Shown: positions 30,476 to 41,095, numbered from the stretch's first letter. The stretch is 64,000 bases of DNA from Alkalimarinus alittae (GCF_026016465.1 NZ_CP100390.1:1650001-1714000), one strand, 5' to 3'. Made by a program: numbers and translations. The notes: generated from the letters alone by a model not told the origin.

Positions 30476-31090
30476 TTGATCGGTCGTATTAGAGGCAGAT
30501 TAGTTGAAAAACAACCATCACTGTTACTTGTTGATGTGCAAGGGGTTGGCTATGAAATTGAAGTGCCATTCACAACGTCATTTGCGTTAACGGAACTGAA
30601 TCACGATATTATTCTGCATACCCATTTGGTTGTGAGAGAAGATGCTCAACTTCTTTACGGCTTCTCAACTGTCAAAGATCGCGACCTGTTCCGCTTGTTA
30701 ATAAAAATTAATGGTGTAGGCCCTAAGCTTGCGCTTACAATATTGTCTGGTTTGGATTCTGACCAGTTGGCGCGGTGTGTTCGAGACGATGACGCTGCCA
30801 CCCTCGTAAAACTGCCTGGTGTGGGTAAGAAAACGGCGGAGCGTCTACTGATTGAGTTAAGGGATAAGCTTAAAGACTGGGGGATGCCAGAGGCTGATTT
30901 ACTGGATGGTGGAGAACTTAATACCGCCCCTAGCGCATCCAGTGTGATCGAGGAGGCTGAGTCAGCCTTAATCGCGCTAGGTTATAAGCCACAAGAAGCG
31001 AGTAAGGCGGTTAATGCGAGTAAAGCCGAAGGCTTGAACAGTGGCGAGTTGATTCGTTTAGCACTAAAAAGCATGGTAAGAGGTAATTAA
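30476..31090 (+). CDS. ruvA: Holliday junction branch migration protein RuvA
   Basis: The 204-residue product has an N-terminal OB fold beginning [13 protein letters not shown], two helix-hairpin-helix segments ([15 protein letters not shown] and [16 protein letters not shown]), and a C-terminal domain that contacts RuvB ([19 protein letters not shown]). RuvA binds four-way junctions and loads RuvB rings. I accept the TTG start at 30476 because GAGGA lies seven bases upstream and the protein then begins exactly as other RuvA proteins do. The stop codon overlaps the ruvB start by one base. Confidence 0.95.
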   Translation: MIGRIRGRLVEKQPSLLLVDVQGVGYEIEVPFTTSFALTELNHDIILHTHLVVREDAQLLYGFSTVKDRDLFRLLIKINGVGPKLALTILSGLDSDQLARCVRDDDAATLVKLPGVGKKTAERLLIELRDKLKDWGMPEADLLDGGELNTAPSASSVIEEAESALIALGYKPQEASKAVNASKAEGLNSGELIRLALKSMVRGN

Positions 31091-32106
31091 TGATCGAAGA
31101 AGATCGCCTGGTATCCGCCACGTCTGTTCAATCTCGTTCTGAAGAAGGGCAAGATAGAGCTATTCGTCCAACCAAGCTTGCTGACTATATCGGCCAGCCC
31201 GCGGTTTCAGAGCAGATGGAGATATTTATAGGTGCAGCGGCGGCGCGAGGTGAAGCGCTTGATCATGTGCTTATATTTGGTCCTCCAGGTCTGGGTAAAA
31301 CCACGCTAGCCAATATTATTGCAAACGAAATGAATGGTACCATCAAAACTACGTCTGGCCCTGTTCTTGAAAAGGCGGGTGATTTAGCGGCAATGCTCAC
31401 CAGTCTTGAAGAGGGTGATGTACTGTTTATCGATGAAATACATCGTTTAAATGCCTCCATTGAAGAACTACTGTACCCAGCGATGGAAGACTATCAGTTG
31501 GATATCATGATTGGTGAAGGGCCGGCGGCGCGTTCAATCAAATTAGAGTTGCCTGCATTTACCTTGGTAGGAGCCACGACCCGAGCAGGATTGCTGACAT
31601 CACCATTACGTGATCGATTTGGGATTGTGCAGCGATTAGAGTTTTACAGTACTGCAGACCTTACCCATATCGTTATGCGGTCGGCCAAAATGTTAGGGCT
31701 CGAAATAGAAACAGAAGGCGCGCAAGAAATAGCAAAGCGATCTCGTGGAACACCGCGTATTGCAAACCGATTGCTTAAGCGCGTGAGAGATTATGCACAA
31801 GTAAAATCAGACGGTGTTATTAGTCAAAAAATGGCTGATAAAGCACTCAATTTACTAAAGGTGGATAGCCATGGGCTAGACCATATGGATCGCCGTCTGT
31901 TAATTACAATGATGGAACAGTTTGAAGGTGGTCCGGTGGGTATTGAAAGTATGGCCGCCTCTATTAGTGAAGAGCGTGGCACTATCGAGGATGTGTTAGA
32001 GCCGTACCTAATTCAACAAGGGTATATTATACGTACACCCAGAGGGCGAATGGTCACTAAAAGTGCTTGGTTACATTTTGGTTTAACGGCGCCGAGCAAT
32101 AGTTAA
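31090..32106 (+). CDS. ruvB: Holliday junction branch migration helicase RuvB
   Basis: The 338-residue AAA+ motor has Walker A GPPGLGKT at 64-71 and Walker B DEIH at 115-118. [19 protein letters not shown] contains sensor 1 and the arginine finger, and a C-terminal winged helix contains [22 protein letters not shown]. It drives branch migration as hexamers with RuvA. Overlap with ruvA shows coupling. Confidence 0.97.
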   Translation: MIEEDRLVSATSVQSRSEEGQDRAIRPTKLADYIGQPAVSEQMEIFIGAAAARGEALDHVLIFGPPGLGKTTLANIIANEMNGTIKTTSGPVLEKAGDLAAMLTSLEEGDVLFIDEIHRLNASIEELLYPAMEDYQLDIMIGEGPAARSIKLELPAFTLVGATTRAGLLTSPLRDRFGIVQRLEFYSTADLTHIVMRSAKMLGLEIETEGAQEIAKRSRGTPRIANRLLKRVRDYAQVKSDGVISQKMADKALNLLKVDSHGLDHMDRRLLITMMEQFEGGPVGIESMAASISEERGTIEDVLEPYLIQQGYIIRTPRGRMVTKSAWLHFGLTAPSNS

Positions 32107-32180
32107 TAACGAAGCCAGCCGAGTCTATAGCGGTAGGGTTAATACATTGAAGCAGGTAGATAGTTTGAGAGAGGCGGGCA

Positions 32181-32591
32181 ATGAATACCCGAAAAAATCA
32201 GCACTTTAGTTTACCTATACGCGTCTACATTGAAGATACCGATGCCGGTGGGATTGTTTTCTATGCAAACTATCTTAAGTTTATGGAGCGATCTCGCACG
32301 GAGTATATTCGAAGCCTAGGCATAGAGCTACGAACTGGGATGCAACAAAATATAAGTTATGTCGTTCATAGTCTAGAGATTAAATATAAAAAGTCAGCCA
32401 GATTAGATGATTTGATTACAGTAACATCAGAAATCATTAAAGTGGGTAAAACCTATTTGGTCTTTGAGCAGCATGTAGTAGATGAAAATAATACAGTATT
32501 AGTGTCTGCAGAAGTTAAAGTGGCATGTGTATCGCTGGATAGCGGTAAGCCTAGAGCGTTAGATAAGCATTTACTTGAAGCCTTAAATTAA
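32181..32591 (+). CDS. ybgC: Tol-Pal associated acyl-CoA thioesterase YbgC
   Basis: The 136-residue hot-dog fold protein has the 4-hydroxybenzoyl-CoA thioesterase signature YIEDTDAGGIVFYANYLKF, with the catalytic aspartate at D21 by alignment with E. coli. It hydrolyses acyl-CoA thioesters and is thought to link phospholipid metabolism to the Tol-Pal complex. It opens the tol-pal cluster, 75 bases after ruvB and 51 bases before tolQ. Confidence 0.93.
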   Translation: MNTRKNQHFSLPIRVYIEDTDAGGIVFYANYLKFMERSRTEYIRSLGIELRTGMQQNISYVVHSLEIKYKKSARLDDLITVTSEIIKVGKTYLVFEQHVVDENNTVLVSAEVKVACVSLDSGKPRALDKHLLEALN

Positions 32592-32642
32592 GTCGTTGTA
32601 AGGCAAACTATATTTTAATTATTGTATATTGGGAGAGAATGG

Positions 32643-33317
32643 GTGGAAGAACAGTTATCTATATGGAGCTTGGTCGCGAACGCCAGTTTTATCGTTCAGC
32701 TTGTGATGTTTTTGCTCTTAGCGGCATCGGTCTTATCGTGGATGATTATTTTTCAACGAGGGTCACTTTTCAGACAAGCGAAAAAAGCGAGAGTAGCATT
32801 TGAGGAGCGCTTTTGGTCGGGCATGGATCTGAACCAGCTTTATGATGAACTGAACGCAGCAGAGCAGCCTCAAGGTGGTTTAGAAAATATATTTAAAGCA
32901 GGCTTTAACGAGTTCACCCGATTACGGCAGCAAGGAAGTGCTGACTCTGATGCAGTTATGGAAGGAACGCAGCGCGCCATGAGAGTGGCTGTGTCAAGAG
33001 AGGCTGATTTACTTGATGCAAACTTACCCTTTCTGGCCACGGTTGGCTCTACAAGTCCATACGTAGGGTTGTTTGGAACGGTTTGGGGGATTATGAACTC
33101 CTTTAGGGGGTTGGCTCAAGTACAACAAGCAACCTTGGCAACGGTTGCGCCTGGTATTTCAGAGGCATTGGTAGCAACTGCTATGGGCTTGTTTGCAGCG
33201 ATACCTGCAGTTATTGCATATAACCGTTACTCGGCTCAAGCCGATGCATTGGTTGGCTCATACGAAACATTTGCTGATGAGTTTTCGAGCATTTTGCATC
33301 GCACAGTTCACGCTTAA
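32643..33317 (+). CDS. tolQ: Tol-Pal system subunit TolQ
   Basis: The product (224 residues) is an inner-membrane proton-channel subunit of the MotA/ExbB/TolQ family with three transmembrane helices: about 10-34 (FIVQLVMFLLLAASVLSWMI), 130-155 and 165-190. FEERFWSGMDLNQLY and VGLFGTVWGIMNSFRGL match Pseudomonas TolQ. I set the start at the GTG at 32643, with GGGAGAG at 32631-32637 as ribosome binding site, which gives MEEQLSIWSLVANASF as in relatives. The longer frame from a TTG at 32622 runs through that site. Confidence 0.93.
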   Translation: MEEQLSIWSLVANASFIVQLVMFLLLAASVLSWMIIFQRGSLFRQAKKARVAFEERFWSGMDLNQLYDELNAAEQPQGGLENIFKAGFNEFTRLRQQGSADSDAVMEGTQRAMRVAVSREADLLDANLPFLATVGSTSPYVGLFGTVWGIMNSFRGLAQVQQATLATVAPGISEALVATAMGLFAAIPAVIAYNRYSAQADALVGSYETFADEFSSILHRTVHA

Positions 33318-33372
33318 ACGTGCAACTATTAGTAAATAAACGGGCTAAGTCTAACAATTAAACAGGTGTTAA

Positions 33373-33789
33373 ATGGCTAGATCATCCAGAAAGCCAATGT
33401 CTGACATTAACGTGGTGCCGTATATTGACGTCATGTTAGTGTTGTTGATTATTTTTATGGTAACCGCACCGATGCTGACGCAAGGTGTTAAAGTCGACTT
33501 GCCTCAAGTAGCCTCTGATCCGGTTAGTCAGGATCCAGAACAGGAGCCGCTGATTATCACGGTGGATTCGAATGCCGCCTATTATCTAGAAATAGGTGAT
33601 AAAACAGGCAAGCCGATGGAGTTATCCACGCTACAAGAAAGGGTCGCGGTTATTTTAAAGCAAAACCCGAAAGTGAATGTGCTGGTCCGTGGGGATCGGC
33701 ATGTTGAATACGGTGTTGTGGTAGATTTAATGAGTGCACTGCAGCAATCAGGCGCAGAGGGTGTTGGTTTGGTGACTGAAAACCCATGA
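33373..33789 (+). CDS. tolR: Tol-Pal system subunit TolR
   Basis: The 138-residue ExbD/TolR protein has a cytoplasmic N-terminus and one transmembrane helix with the proton-carrying aspartate (VPYIDVMLVLLIIFMVTAPML, D near residue 19). The periplasmic domain includes VNVLVRGDRHVEYGVVVDLM. It pairs with TolQ to harness the proton motive force. Its stop overlaps the tolA start codon (ATGA), showing coupled translation. Confidence 0.95.
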   Translation: MARSSRKPMSDINVVPYIDVMLVLLIIFMVTAPMLTQGVKVDLPQVASDPVSQDPEQEPLIITVDSNAAYYLEIGDKTGKPMELSTLQERVAVILKQNPKVNVLVRGDRHVEYGVVVDLMSALQQSGAEGVGLVTENP

Positions 33790-34817
33790 GTAAAAATGGT
33801 GCAAAGCAAGTTAAAACAAATATATTGAAGTCTGGAATACGTTTTCTAATGCAATTCTGGCAAACACTTGATCGTAGTTATCGTCGATCAATTGTGTATG
33901 CCTTAGTGCTTCATGCGGCAGTGTTGGCTCTTTTAGGTTCGGGGTGGTCTTCTCAGGCAGAGGTTAGGCCTGTTGTTGCTCCACGGCATATTAACGCCGT
34001 CGTCGTTGATGCGTCTGTGTTAGATGCAAAGAAGAAAGAAACAGATCAGGCCAAAAAGAGAATAGAAAATCAGCGCCAAAAAGATCGACAAGCGCAAAAA
34101 GAACTTGAAAAAAAGAAAGCGTTAGAGAAAAAGAAAAAAGCAGAACAGAAGAAAAAAACGGACGCTGAAAAGAAAAAGTTATTAGAGAAAAAAAAGGCGG
34201 TAGATAAAAAAAAGAAAGAAGAAGCACAAAAAAAAGCTTTGATAAAGAAGAAAGAAGAGCAGAAAAAACGAGCGGAAAAGAAACAACGAGAAGAGAAACA
34301 AAAGCAAGAAGCTGAAGCGAAACGAATTAAAGCAGAAAAGCTGAAAGAAGAAGAGAAACGTAAACAAGCCTTGTTACGAGAGCAGCAAGAAGCTCAATTA
34401 CAAGAAATGATGCTTAAGGCTGAGCAGGAGCGGCAACAAGAAATTGAAGAGCGCCTACGACAGCAACAGCAGCGTGAAGCCGATCGTCTTCAGCAAGCGC
34501 AATTAAAGGCCGACCAAATAGCTGAAATGAATGAGGTCGATCGCTTTATTGCGCTTATTCGCGCTAAAATTACGCGAAACTGGCATAAGCCACCAGGTGC
34601 AAAAATAGGTTCAACTGTGGTGCTGCAGTTACATCTTTTTCCTACAGGGGAGTTAGGCCGTGCAGAAATTCTGAAAAGCAGCGGAGACTCTACATTTGAT
34701 CGCTCAGCACTGAGTGCTGCAACGTCAATTTCGAAGTATCCGGTTCCTGCAGATAACAGAGTGTTTGAGCGAAATTTTAGACGATTTAGTATGTCATTTA
34801 GTCATCAGGAAGATTAG
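33786..34817 (+). CDS. tolA: Tol-Pal system protein TolA
   Basis: The 343-residue product has one N-terminal transmembrane helix at about 40-58 ([18 protein letters not shown]). A very long Lys/Glu/Ala/Gln-rich helical rod at about 80-245 spans the periplasm, and a C-terminal globular domain ([24 protein letters not shown] and [13 protein letters not shown]) contacts TolB and Pal. It transmits energy from TolQR to the outer membrane during cell constriction. The lysine-rich repeat region produces long spurious frames on the other strand. Confidence 0.95.
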   Translation: MSKNGAKQVKTNILKSGIRFLMQFWQTLDRSYRRSIVYALVLHAAVLALLGSGWSSQAEVRPVVAPRHINAVVVDASVLDAKKKETDQAKKRIENQRQKDRQAQKELEKKKALEKKKKAEQKKKTDAEKKKLLEKKKAVDKKKKEEAQKKALIKKKEEQKKRAEKKQREEKQKQEAEAKRIKAEKLKEEEKRKQALLREQQEAQLQEMMLKAEQERQQEIEERLRQQQQREADRLQQAQLKADQIAEMNEVDRFIALIRAKITRNWHKPPGAKIGSTVVLQLHLFPTGELGRAEILKSSGDSTFDRSALSAATSISKYPVPADNRVFERNFRRFSMSFSHQED

Positions 34818-34819
34818 TT

Positions 34820-36127
34820 TTGCAAAATCGAAATGTATACCTTACTTTTTTATTATCAATAATTTTAGTCATTCCTCGCGTGTCAGTCGCAGAATTGATG
34901 ATTGAGATTACTCAGGGGGCAGACTCTGCAATCCCTATAGCCGTCGTCCCGTTTGCCAATAAAAGTACAAAAGCGATCCCGCAGGATATTAGAAAGATTA
35001 TTGCTGAAGACCTTCAGCGAAGTGGTGAATTTGACCCTTTGGCCACCAATCGAATGCTGAGCTTGCCGACGAGCGCAAAAGAGGTGTATTACCGAGACTG
35101 GCGACTTTTGAAGCAAAACTTCTTATTAATCGGTGGGATAGAATATTCCGAATACACTAAAACCTATAAAATTGAGTATCAATTGTTTGATGTTAATCAG
35201 CAGAAACGAGTGGTTGGAGAAGTGGTCTCAGGTGGTGAAAAGAGCCTGAGAGATTTAGCTCACCACATTAGTGATGCTATTTATGAGGCGGTGACCGGTA
35301 TAAGAGGTGCTTTTTCGACTAAAATTTCATTTATAACCCATCAAAAAAGCGTGAATGGTAAAGATGAATATCGCCTACAGGTTGCTGATGCAGATGGGCA
35401 GCGCTCATTTACTTTACTCAAAACGTCAGAGCCTATCTTGTCTACATCATGGTCTCCAGATGGGAAAAAACTAGCGTATGTATCGTTCGAAAGTAACCGG
35501 CCTGCTGTTTACACCCATGTTATCGCAACGGGAAAGCGACAGTTAGTGTCTGCACATAAAGGGTTGAATGGCGCGCCAGCTTGGTCACCCGATGGTAAGT
35601 CATTGTCGTTAACGTTATCTAAAGACGGTAATGCCGAAATTTATCGACTTGATTTGGCGACCTCAAAATTAACACGCCTTACTCGGCATTATGCGATCGA
35701 TACAGAGGCCAGTTGGTCGCCAGATGGTCGCCAGCTTGTGTTTACAAGTGACAGAAGCGGAAGCCCTCAAGTGTATCGAATGAATATAAATGACCAGACT
35801 CCTGAGCGGCTTACGTTTAAAGGCCGTTATAACTCACGCCCTCGTTTTAGCGATGATGGGCAGAGTATTTTTTATGTGCATCGGTCACAAGGTTCTTTTA
35901 ATATAGCAACGTTGAATCTGGATACTGGCAATGAGCTAACCCTGACGGATACATCATTAGATGAGTCCCCAAGCTTGGCTCCAAACGATAGAATGTTGAT
36001 TTATTCAACGCAAAGAGGTAGAAAGGGCGTACTAGCCGTAGTTTCAGTGGATGGACGGTCAAAATACTTTCTACCTGCAGAGTTTGGTGATGTAAGGGAG
36101 CCTGCGTGGTCGCCTTTTTTGAAGTAA
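34820..36127 (+). CDS. tolB: Tol-Pal system protein TolB
   Basis: The 435-residue periplasmic protein has a signal peptide (about 1-24, ending VSVAE), an N-terminal mixed alpha/beta domain ([13 protein letters not shown]), and a six-bladed beta-propeller built from PD40 repeats (for example [32 protein letters not shown] and [18 protein letters not shown]). It binds Pal and TolA. I accept the TTG at 34820 because AGGAAG lies six bases upstream, two bases after tolA ends, and this start is needed to give a full signal peptide. Confidence 0.95.
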   Translation: MQNRNVYLTFLLSIILVIPRVSVAELMIEITQGADSAIPIAVVPFANKSTKAIPQDIRKIIAEDLQRSGEFDPLATNRMLSLPTSAKEVYYRDWRLLKQNFLLIGGIEYSEYTKTYKIEYQLFDVNQQKRVVGEVVSGGEKSLRDLAHHISDAIYEAVTGIRGAFSTKISFITHQKSVNGKDEYRLQVADADGQRSFTLLKTSEPILSTSWSPDGKKLAYVSFESNRPAVYTHVIATGKRQLVSAHKGLNGAPAWSPDGKSLSLTLSKDGNAEIYRLDLATSKLTRLTRHYAIDTEASWSPDGRQLVFTSDRSGSPQVYRMNINDQTPERLTFKGRYNSRPRFSDDGQSIFYVHRSQGSFNIATLNLDTGNELTLTDTSLDESPSLAPNDRMLIYSTQRGRKGVLAVVSVDGRSKYFLPAEFGDVREPAWSPFLK

Positions 36128-36287
36128 AACGTTATTAGCTTTAGAATAGGGTACTATTTTGAATTTAATAAGGTGTTTTTTGTTTTAAATAACGTGCACG
36201 ATATTGATTAAGTTGTATCGATGTGTGCACTTTATAGCTCAATATCCCATGTTAATATTTTTGTTTAATTATAATTAAGGAAAACCA

Positions 36288-36863
36288 ATGAAAGCGATAT
36301 CAACTAAGCACGCTCTAGCGCTTGTATTATCAGCATCTGTTTTAGCAGGTTGTGCATCTACTAGTACTACTGATGATGTAGAGACTTCAGGTGCAGATGT
36401 TACACCAATGGATCAATCTGGTGGTGTTGAAGTTAACGTACCTGGTGAATCTGGGTCTTTGACTACTGAAGGCATGACTGCAGAGCAAGCTGAGCTTGAG
36501 CGTCAGGCAAAAGAAAAAGAAGAAGCGGTACTACGTGAAATCCGTACATTCTACTTTGACTTTGATAAGTCTGCCGTTAGACCTGAGTCTCGTGCTGCTT
36601 TGATGGCTCATGCTGCATTTTTATCAGCCAACCCAAATGTAAACGTTGCGCTTGAAGGTCATACTGATGAGCGTGGAACTAAAGAGTACAACTTGGCACT
36701 AGGTGAGCGTCGTGCGCAATCTGTAGAGCGTTTTCTTGTTGTAAATGGTGTAGCTCGCACTCAGGTTGAAGTTGTTAGCTACGGCGAAGAAAAGCCAGCA
36801 TCAGCGGGAACGAGCGAAAGCGATTGGGCTAAGAATCGTCGTGTTTATATCGAATACAAATAA
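36288..36863 (+). CDS. pal: Peptidoglycan-associated lipoprotein Pal
   Basis: The 191-residue lipoprotein has signal sequence and lipobox LAGC with the lipidated cysteine C22, a low-complexity Thr/Ser/Asp/Gly linker, and a C-terminal OmpA-like domain. FYFDFDKSAVRPESR, EGHTDERGTKEYNLALGERRA and NRRVYIEY include the diaminopimelate-binding residues. It anchors the outer membrane to peptidoglycan and interacts with TolB and TolA. The 160-base gap from tolB is AT-rich and likely holds an internal promoter. Confidence 0.95.
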   Translation: MKAISTKHALALVLSASVLAGCASTSTTDDVETSGADVTPMDQSGGVEVNVPGESGSLTTEGMTAEQAELERQAKEKEEAVLREIRTFYFDFDKSAVRPESRAALMAHAAFLSANPNVNVALEGHTDERGTKEYNLALGERRAQSVERFLVVNGVARTQVEVVSYGEEKPASAGTSESDWAKNRRVYIEYK

Positions 36864-36884
36864 AACGAGTCTTAAAACAATATC

Positions 36885-37712
36885 ATGAAGAGAATACTTT
36901 CTCTTGTATTTGCGCTGTCTTTTATAGACAGCGCAATTGCACAGTCAACACCAGCATTTCAGGCTACTTCAGCCCAGTCTACGGCTTCATCATCTTCTAA
37001 ATCGTCTAATACTTCCACACAGCTCAGTCCAACCTCAGAATTATTATTTTTGGTTGAGCAGCTGCAACAAGAAGTACAAGCACTTAGAGGTATTGTTGAG
37101 CAGCAAGAGTACCAAATTAAGCAGTTAAAGCAGCAAGGACGAGATAGGTATCATGATCTGGATCAGCGCTTACTAAAACTTAAAGAGTCGACTAGCAGCG
37201 CCTCAAGCAACGTATCACCTCATTTGAATGGTGCCACATATACCTCTGCGCCTAGTGGTGCTAATACTGTAGTAGAGGGGGCAGCAGCATTAACGGCGAC
37301 GAGTGCGGCAGGTTTAGCTAAAGTTAAAACAGAGCCCTCAGCTAAGCAGCAACGAGAATATCAGCAAGCGTATGATCTGATTAAACAGAAAAAATATGAT
37401 CAGGCTGTTGATGAACTGCATAAGTTTATAGCGCTTTATCCCGATAGTGATTTAGCGGGTAATGCGTATTACTGGTTAGGCGAAGTTTATTTGGTAATGC
37501 CTAAATTTGAGCAGGCAAGACAGGCATTTACCGTAGTGGTGGGGAGTTTCCCTAACCACCGTAAGGCAGCTGACGCCATGTTTAAGCTAGGAACAACCTA
37601 CCATCGCTTAGATAACCTAAAAGATGCTAAGTTTTACCTTACAGAAGTTGTAAAGCGATATCCTGAAAGCTCCGCAGCAAAGCTTGCTAAAGAATATATT
37701 ACAAAGCTATAA
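36885..37712 (+). CDS. cpoB: Cell division coordinator CpoB (YbgF)
   Basis: The 275-residue periplasmic protein has a signal peptide (about 1-19, ending SAIAQ), a coiled-coil at about 52-100 (LLFLVEQLQQEVQALRGIVEQQ), a Ser/Ala/Thr-rich linker, and three TPR-type repeats in the C-terminal 125 residues (AYDLIKQKKYDQAVDELHKFI, AYYWLGEVYLVMPKFEQAR, FKLGTTYHRLDNLKDAKF). CpoB couples peptidoglycan synthesis with Tol-driven outer membrane constriction. It closes the tol-pal cluster. Confidence 0.93.
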   Translation: MKRILSLVFALSFIDSAIAQSTPAFQATSAQSTASSSSKSSNTSTQLSPTSELLFLVEQLQQEVQALRGIVEQQEYQIKQLKQQGRDRYHDLDQRLLKLKESTSSASSNVSPHLNGATYTSAPSGANTVVEGAAALTATSAAGLAKVKTEPSAKQQREYQQAYDLIKQKKYDQAVDELHKFIALYPDSDLAGNAYYWLGEVYLVMPKFEQARQAFTVVVGSFPNHRKAADAMFKLGTTYHRLDNLKDAKFYLTEVVKRYPESSAAKLAKEYITKL

Positions 37713-37777
37713 ATGTGGTTGAAATACCTTTCGAATTTCTAAAATTGAAAAGTTATTTAAAAAATATAAATTTGTAC

Positions 37778-37805
37778 TTGTCATCCCGTCAAAAAACAGT
37801 ATTAT
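37778..37805 (+). promoter_or_regulatory. Putative promoter of the tRNA-Lys genes
   Basis: TTGTCA at 37778-37783 and TATTAT at 37800-37805 are 16 bases apart. A GC-rich discriminator (TGCGCC) follows, as is common at stringently controlled tRNA promoters. The first tRNA begins 14 bases later. Confidence 0.55.
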
Positions 37806-37818
37806 ATGCGCCTCGTTT

Positions 37819-37894
37819 GGGTCGTTAGCTCAGTTGGTAGAGCAGTTGGCTTTTAACCAATTGGTCGGGCGTTCGAGCCGCCCACGACCCACCA
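37819..37894 (+). tRNA. tRNA-Lys (TTT), copy 1
   Basis: The 76-base cloverleaf has acceptor stem GGGTCGT/ACGACCC, D arm GCTCAGTTGGTAGAGC, anticodon loop CTTTTAA (anticodon TTT), T arm with GTTCGAG, and an encoded CCA end. It lies downstream of cpoB, a common position in this group of bacteria. Confidence 0.96.
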
Positions 37895-38003
37895 CTTATT
37901 TAAAGTTAAAAAGTTTAGATAAGAGATCGGTGGTTTAGTTCAAGCGAAATAACGTTAAATGAAAGTTTAACGAATTAAGCACCAATCATTATCAAACCAG
38001 TTT

Positions 38004-38079
38004 GGGTCGTTAGCTCAGTTGGTAGAGCAGTTGGCTTTTAACCAATTGGTCGGGCGTTCGAGCCGCCCACGACCCACCA
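38004..38079 (+). tRNA. tRNA-Lys (TTT), copy 2
   Basis: All 76 bases, including CCA, are identical to copy 1. A 109-base spacer separates them, with no separate promoter evident, so both are probably processed from one transcript that ends at the terminator six bases downstream. Confidence 0.96.
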
Positions 38080-38084
38080 TGTTT

Positions 38085-38114
38085 AAAAGGGAGCCTAATA
38101 GGCTCCCTTTTTTC
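38085..38114 (+). terminator. Rho-independent terminator after the tRNA-Lys pair
   Basis: A perfect 11-base stem (AAAAGGGAGCC with GGCTCCCTTTT), loop TAATA, is followed by T residues. Confidence 0.9.
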
Positions 38115-38254
38115 GTTTCTAGAAATGGAATCTGATAAAATATCGGGCCTTATCGAAATTGATCTAAAATCGGTGCTGTGTTTTTAATCGGTTCGGCAGT
38201 GATAGATGTTAATCAGCTTTGATCGTTTGATCGTATTTTTTAGGTGAATCATTA

Positions 38255-39319
38255 ATGAGTAAAACGTCTGACAGTATTCTTGTACAAGAGCACTTTGCGC
38301 ATGAGCATGAAGCATTAGAGTTAAGTGCTGAAGAGCGAACGGCTTTTAAAGAAAAAATTAAAGCCTTGCTGATTCGTGAAAATGCAGTTCTTGTTGCGCA
38401 TTATTATACCAGTGCGATTTTGCAGGAGTTGGCCGAAGAAACGGGTGGCTGCGTTTCTGATTCATTAGAAATGGCACGCTTTGGTAATGAGCATCCTGCC
38501 TCGACCTTGGTGGTTGCAGGTGTAAAGTTTATGGGTGAGACGGCCAAAATACTTAATCCTGAAAAGCGCGTATTAATGCCTACGCTCGAAGCGACTTGCT
38601 CGCTCGATATAGGGTGTGACGCAGATGAGTTTTCGGCTTTCTGTGATCAGCACTCGGACCGAACGGTTGTGGTTTACGCTAATACTTCAGCCGCAGTTAA
38701 GGCGAGAGCTGACTGGGTTGTAACATCGAGTATTGCGTTAGATGTGGTAGAGCACCTTGATAAGCAGGGCGAGAAGATTCTTTGGGCTCCTGACAAATAC
38801 CTTGGTGGCTACGTTAAAAAGGCGACAGGCGCTGACGTATTGTTGTGGGATGGCTCTTGTATCGTGCACGAAGAGTTTAAGGCGAAAGGTATCTTAGACC
38901 TTAAGCATCTTTATCCTGATGCAGCGGTTCTTGTGCACCCTGAATCCCCTGAGTCTGTAGTTGATATTGCTGATGTGGTCGGCTCAACGTCGCAGTTAAT
39001 ACAAGCGGCTCAAGATATGGATAATAACGAGTTTATCGTTGCGACAGATAGCGGTATCTTTTATAAAATGCAACAGTTAGCGCCCGGTAAAACGTTTATA
39101 GAAGCGCCTACGGCAGGTACAGGGGCAACCTGTAGAAGCTGTGCTCATTGCCCGTGGATGGCAATGAACGGGCTAGATAACCTAGCTGATGTGCTTGAAA
39201 AGGGCGATCAGGAGATTTTCGTAGATGATGAATTGAGAGAGAAAGCATTAATTCCACTTAGGCGAATGCTTGATTTTTCAGCGAATAAGAAGAAGGCAAG
39301 TGCTTCAATTGCCGTTTAA
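38255..39319 (+). CDS. nadA: Quinolinate synthase
   Basis: The 354-residue protein has three repeated NadA domains and the three cysteines that bind the [4Fe-4S] cluster: C115 ([10 protein letters not shown]), C202 (DGSCIVHE) and C299 ([10 protein letters not shown]) by alignment with E. coli. [19 protein letters not shown] and [17 protein letters not shown] are family blocks. It condenses iminoaspartate with dihydroxyacetone phosphate to quinolinate for NAD synthesis. It is expressed alone and ends at a terminator shared with the convergent bepA gene. Confidence 0.96.
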   Translation: MSKTSDSILVQEHFAHEHEALELSAEERTAFKEKIKALLIRENAVLVAHYYTSAILQELAEETGGCVSDSLEMARFGNEHPASTLVVAGVKFMGETAKILNPEKRVLMPTLEATCSLDIGCDADEFSAFCDQHSDRTVVVYANTSAAVKARADWVVTSSIALDVVEHLDKQGEKILWAPDKYLGGYVKKATGADVLLWDGSCIVHEEFKAKGILDLKHLYPDAAVLVHPESPESVVDIADVVGSTSQLIQAAQDMDNNEFIVATDSGIFYKMQQLAPGKTFIEAPTAGTGATCRSCAHCPWMAMNGLDNLADVLEKGDQEIFVDDELREKALIPLRRMLDFSANKKKASASIAV

Positions 39320-39358
39320 GTAATACGGTTATAAATGCTATAACGTATTGCTTGCAGC

Positions 39359-39390
39359 AAAAAGGGTATTAGAAATTAATGCCCTTTTTT
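39359..39390. terminator. Bidirectional terminator between nadA and bepA
   Basis: AAAAAGGGTATT pairs with AATGCCCTTTTTT (one G-U pair) around a seven-base loop, with T or A runs on both sides. It overlaps the last codons of bepA. Confidence 0.7.
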
Positions 39391-40829
39391 GCTTTATATA
39401 AATCATCAATTCGTTGTTGAATTATTGCAGTGACCTGAGTGTTCCCCTGACTTTTCTTGAGTGCTTGCTGCAGCTGTAGTAGGGCGTCATCAATTTCGCC
39501 AATAAGATAGAAGAATTCTGCTCTAGATTGATGCAGTTGCACTATGTTGCCTACTTCGCCATTCACCTCTGCTAAGGTATACCAAACTTTGGGTTCGTTA
39601 GGGTGGCTCCTTGCTATTCTTGTAAGCAGTGATTCGGCCTCTATCAGATCGTTGATTTGGCCTCTTGTCGCGATTTGCTTGGATAGCGCCCAGCTAATGG
39701 CATAGTTTCCGGGATTTCTACTCAAGTGTTTCCTTAATAACTCAATACTTTCATTGAGTTGTCCATTCTTTGCCATAAAAGTGGCTTTGCCAACGATGAA
39801 AATGATTCGATTAGGGTATTGTTCGAGAAGAGGGGTTATAGCAACTAACGCTTCGTCAGGCTTTCCTGTCTTATTAAGGGCGATAGCAAGGCCATATTGG
39901 CTTGCTACTTTATTGAATGTATTACCTTGGTCGATGGCTGATTCAAAATGACGAACCGCTGCATCGCCAGACTCTGAATAGTGCAGTAAAACGCGGCTGC
40001 GAATGAGGTGAAACTCCAAGTCTTCTGTATAGGCTTTAACAGGGTATTGTTCTGCACGGTTTCTAGAGTCTGAAACTCGCGATTCTGTTACAGGGTGGGT
40101 TGATAAGTATTCAGGGGGCCTGTTTCCGTAGAGTCGCGCTTCGCGTAGCATTCTCTCAAACATTGTCGGCATGGCCTTAGGGTCCATATTGGAATCAAAA
40201 AGTGTCTGAATACCAATGCGGTCAGCCTCTTGTTCATTTTGCCGTGAATAGCTTAGCTGTGATTGAATGGCAAGTGCTTGCGTACTTGCAAGGGCTGCGA
40301 TGCCAGCATCTGAACCGGTTGTCGCTGCAATAATAACACTTGCGAGAAGACCCGCTAATGCGAGGGGAGTGGTTTTCTGCTGGCGCTCTAAACTACGCGC
40401 GTAATGTCGCTGACTTAAGTGGGCGATTTCGTGAGCGATAACTGAGGCAAATTCTTGTTCTGACCCTGAGTGAATAAACAGTCCGGCGTTTATCCCCATG
40501 ACGCCACCAGGAACCGCAAACGCGTTCATAGCAGAGCTGTCTACAATTACAAGGTTAAGATCGCGCTGAGTAAGCTCTGAGTTGGGCGCTAATCTAAATA
40601 CTAAGCTGGTTAGATAGCTATAGGTTAAGGGGTCATGAAAGGTTTTGACTTGCCTTCTAAGAGAGCGTAGCCAAGAGCTGCCTAAAATTTTCTCCTGCTG
40701 TAGCGAGATAAATCCAGAAGTAGAGTCTCCCAGAGTAGGCAACTCATTTGAGGTGGCGTGACTAACCGATGCATGAGTGCATGCTAACCATAGGAAGAGT
40801 ATCCGGGTGAAAAAGAACCATTTATTCAT
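39369..40829 (-). CDS. bepA: Periplasmic M48 metalloprotease BepA-like
   Basis: The 486-residue product has a signal peptide (about 1-25), an M48 zinc protease domain with HEIAH at 133-137 and the third ligand in NEQEADRIG near 200, and a C-terminal TPR region of about 200 residues. This is the BepA (YfgC) architecture. BepA degrades or helps assemble LptD and other outer membrane proteins at the BAM complex. The following tusA-like and perM genes on the other strand repeat the gene order seen in relatives. Assignment as BepA rather than another M48-TPR protein is likely but not certain. Confidence 0.88.
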   Translation of the reverse strand: MNKWFFFTRILFLWLACTHASVSHATSNELPTLGDSTSGFISLQQEKILGSSWLRSLRRQVKTFHDPLTYSYLTSLVFRLAPNSELTQRDLNLVIVDSSAMNAFAVPGGVMGINAGLFIHSGSEQEFASVIAHEIAHLSQRHYARSLERQQKTTPLALAGLLASVIIAATTGSDAGIAALASTQALAIQSQLSYSRQNEQEADRIGIQTLFDSNMDPKAMPTMFERMLREARLYGNRPPEYLSTHPVTESRVSDSRNRAEQYPVKAYTEDLEFHLIRSRVLLHYSESGDAAVRHFESAIDQGNTFNKVASQYGLAIALNKTGKPDEALVAITPLLEQYPNRIIFIVGKATFMAKNGQLNESIELLRKHLSRNPGNYAISWALSKQIATRGQINDLIEAESLLTRIARSHPNEPKVWYTLAEVNGEVGNIVQLHQSRAEFFYLIGEIDDALLQLQQALKKSQGNTQVTAIIQQRIDDLYKAKKGINF

Positions 40830-41095
40830 GTAAACGCAGCCCAGGAAAGTTGTAAAACAGTGTAAAGTAACAAAAATAAACTGTTATTAGGGTAACATCA
40901 AGGTGCATTCTTATTGATATTTTTCTTAACCGCAGCATATTGCAAACAAGTTAAGTTACAATTGAGGGTAATTAATGCTTTTACTGCGATAATTGCTATA
41001 ACTTGTTGGTTCTGAGTACTTTTCGTATAAAAAACTAATAAATAGAATTTAAAATTGATAAAAACACGGTTCACGTTGTGATGACAGGTATAAAA

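Noticed and set aside
33991-34367. Phe/Leu-rich minus-strand frames that look like membrane proteins
   Set aside because: They are the complement of the lysine-rich (AAA/AAG) rod of TolA, which reads as TTT/CTT.
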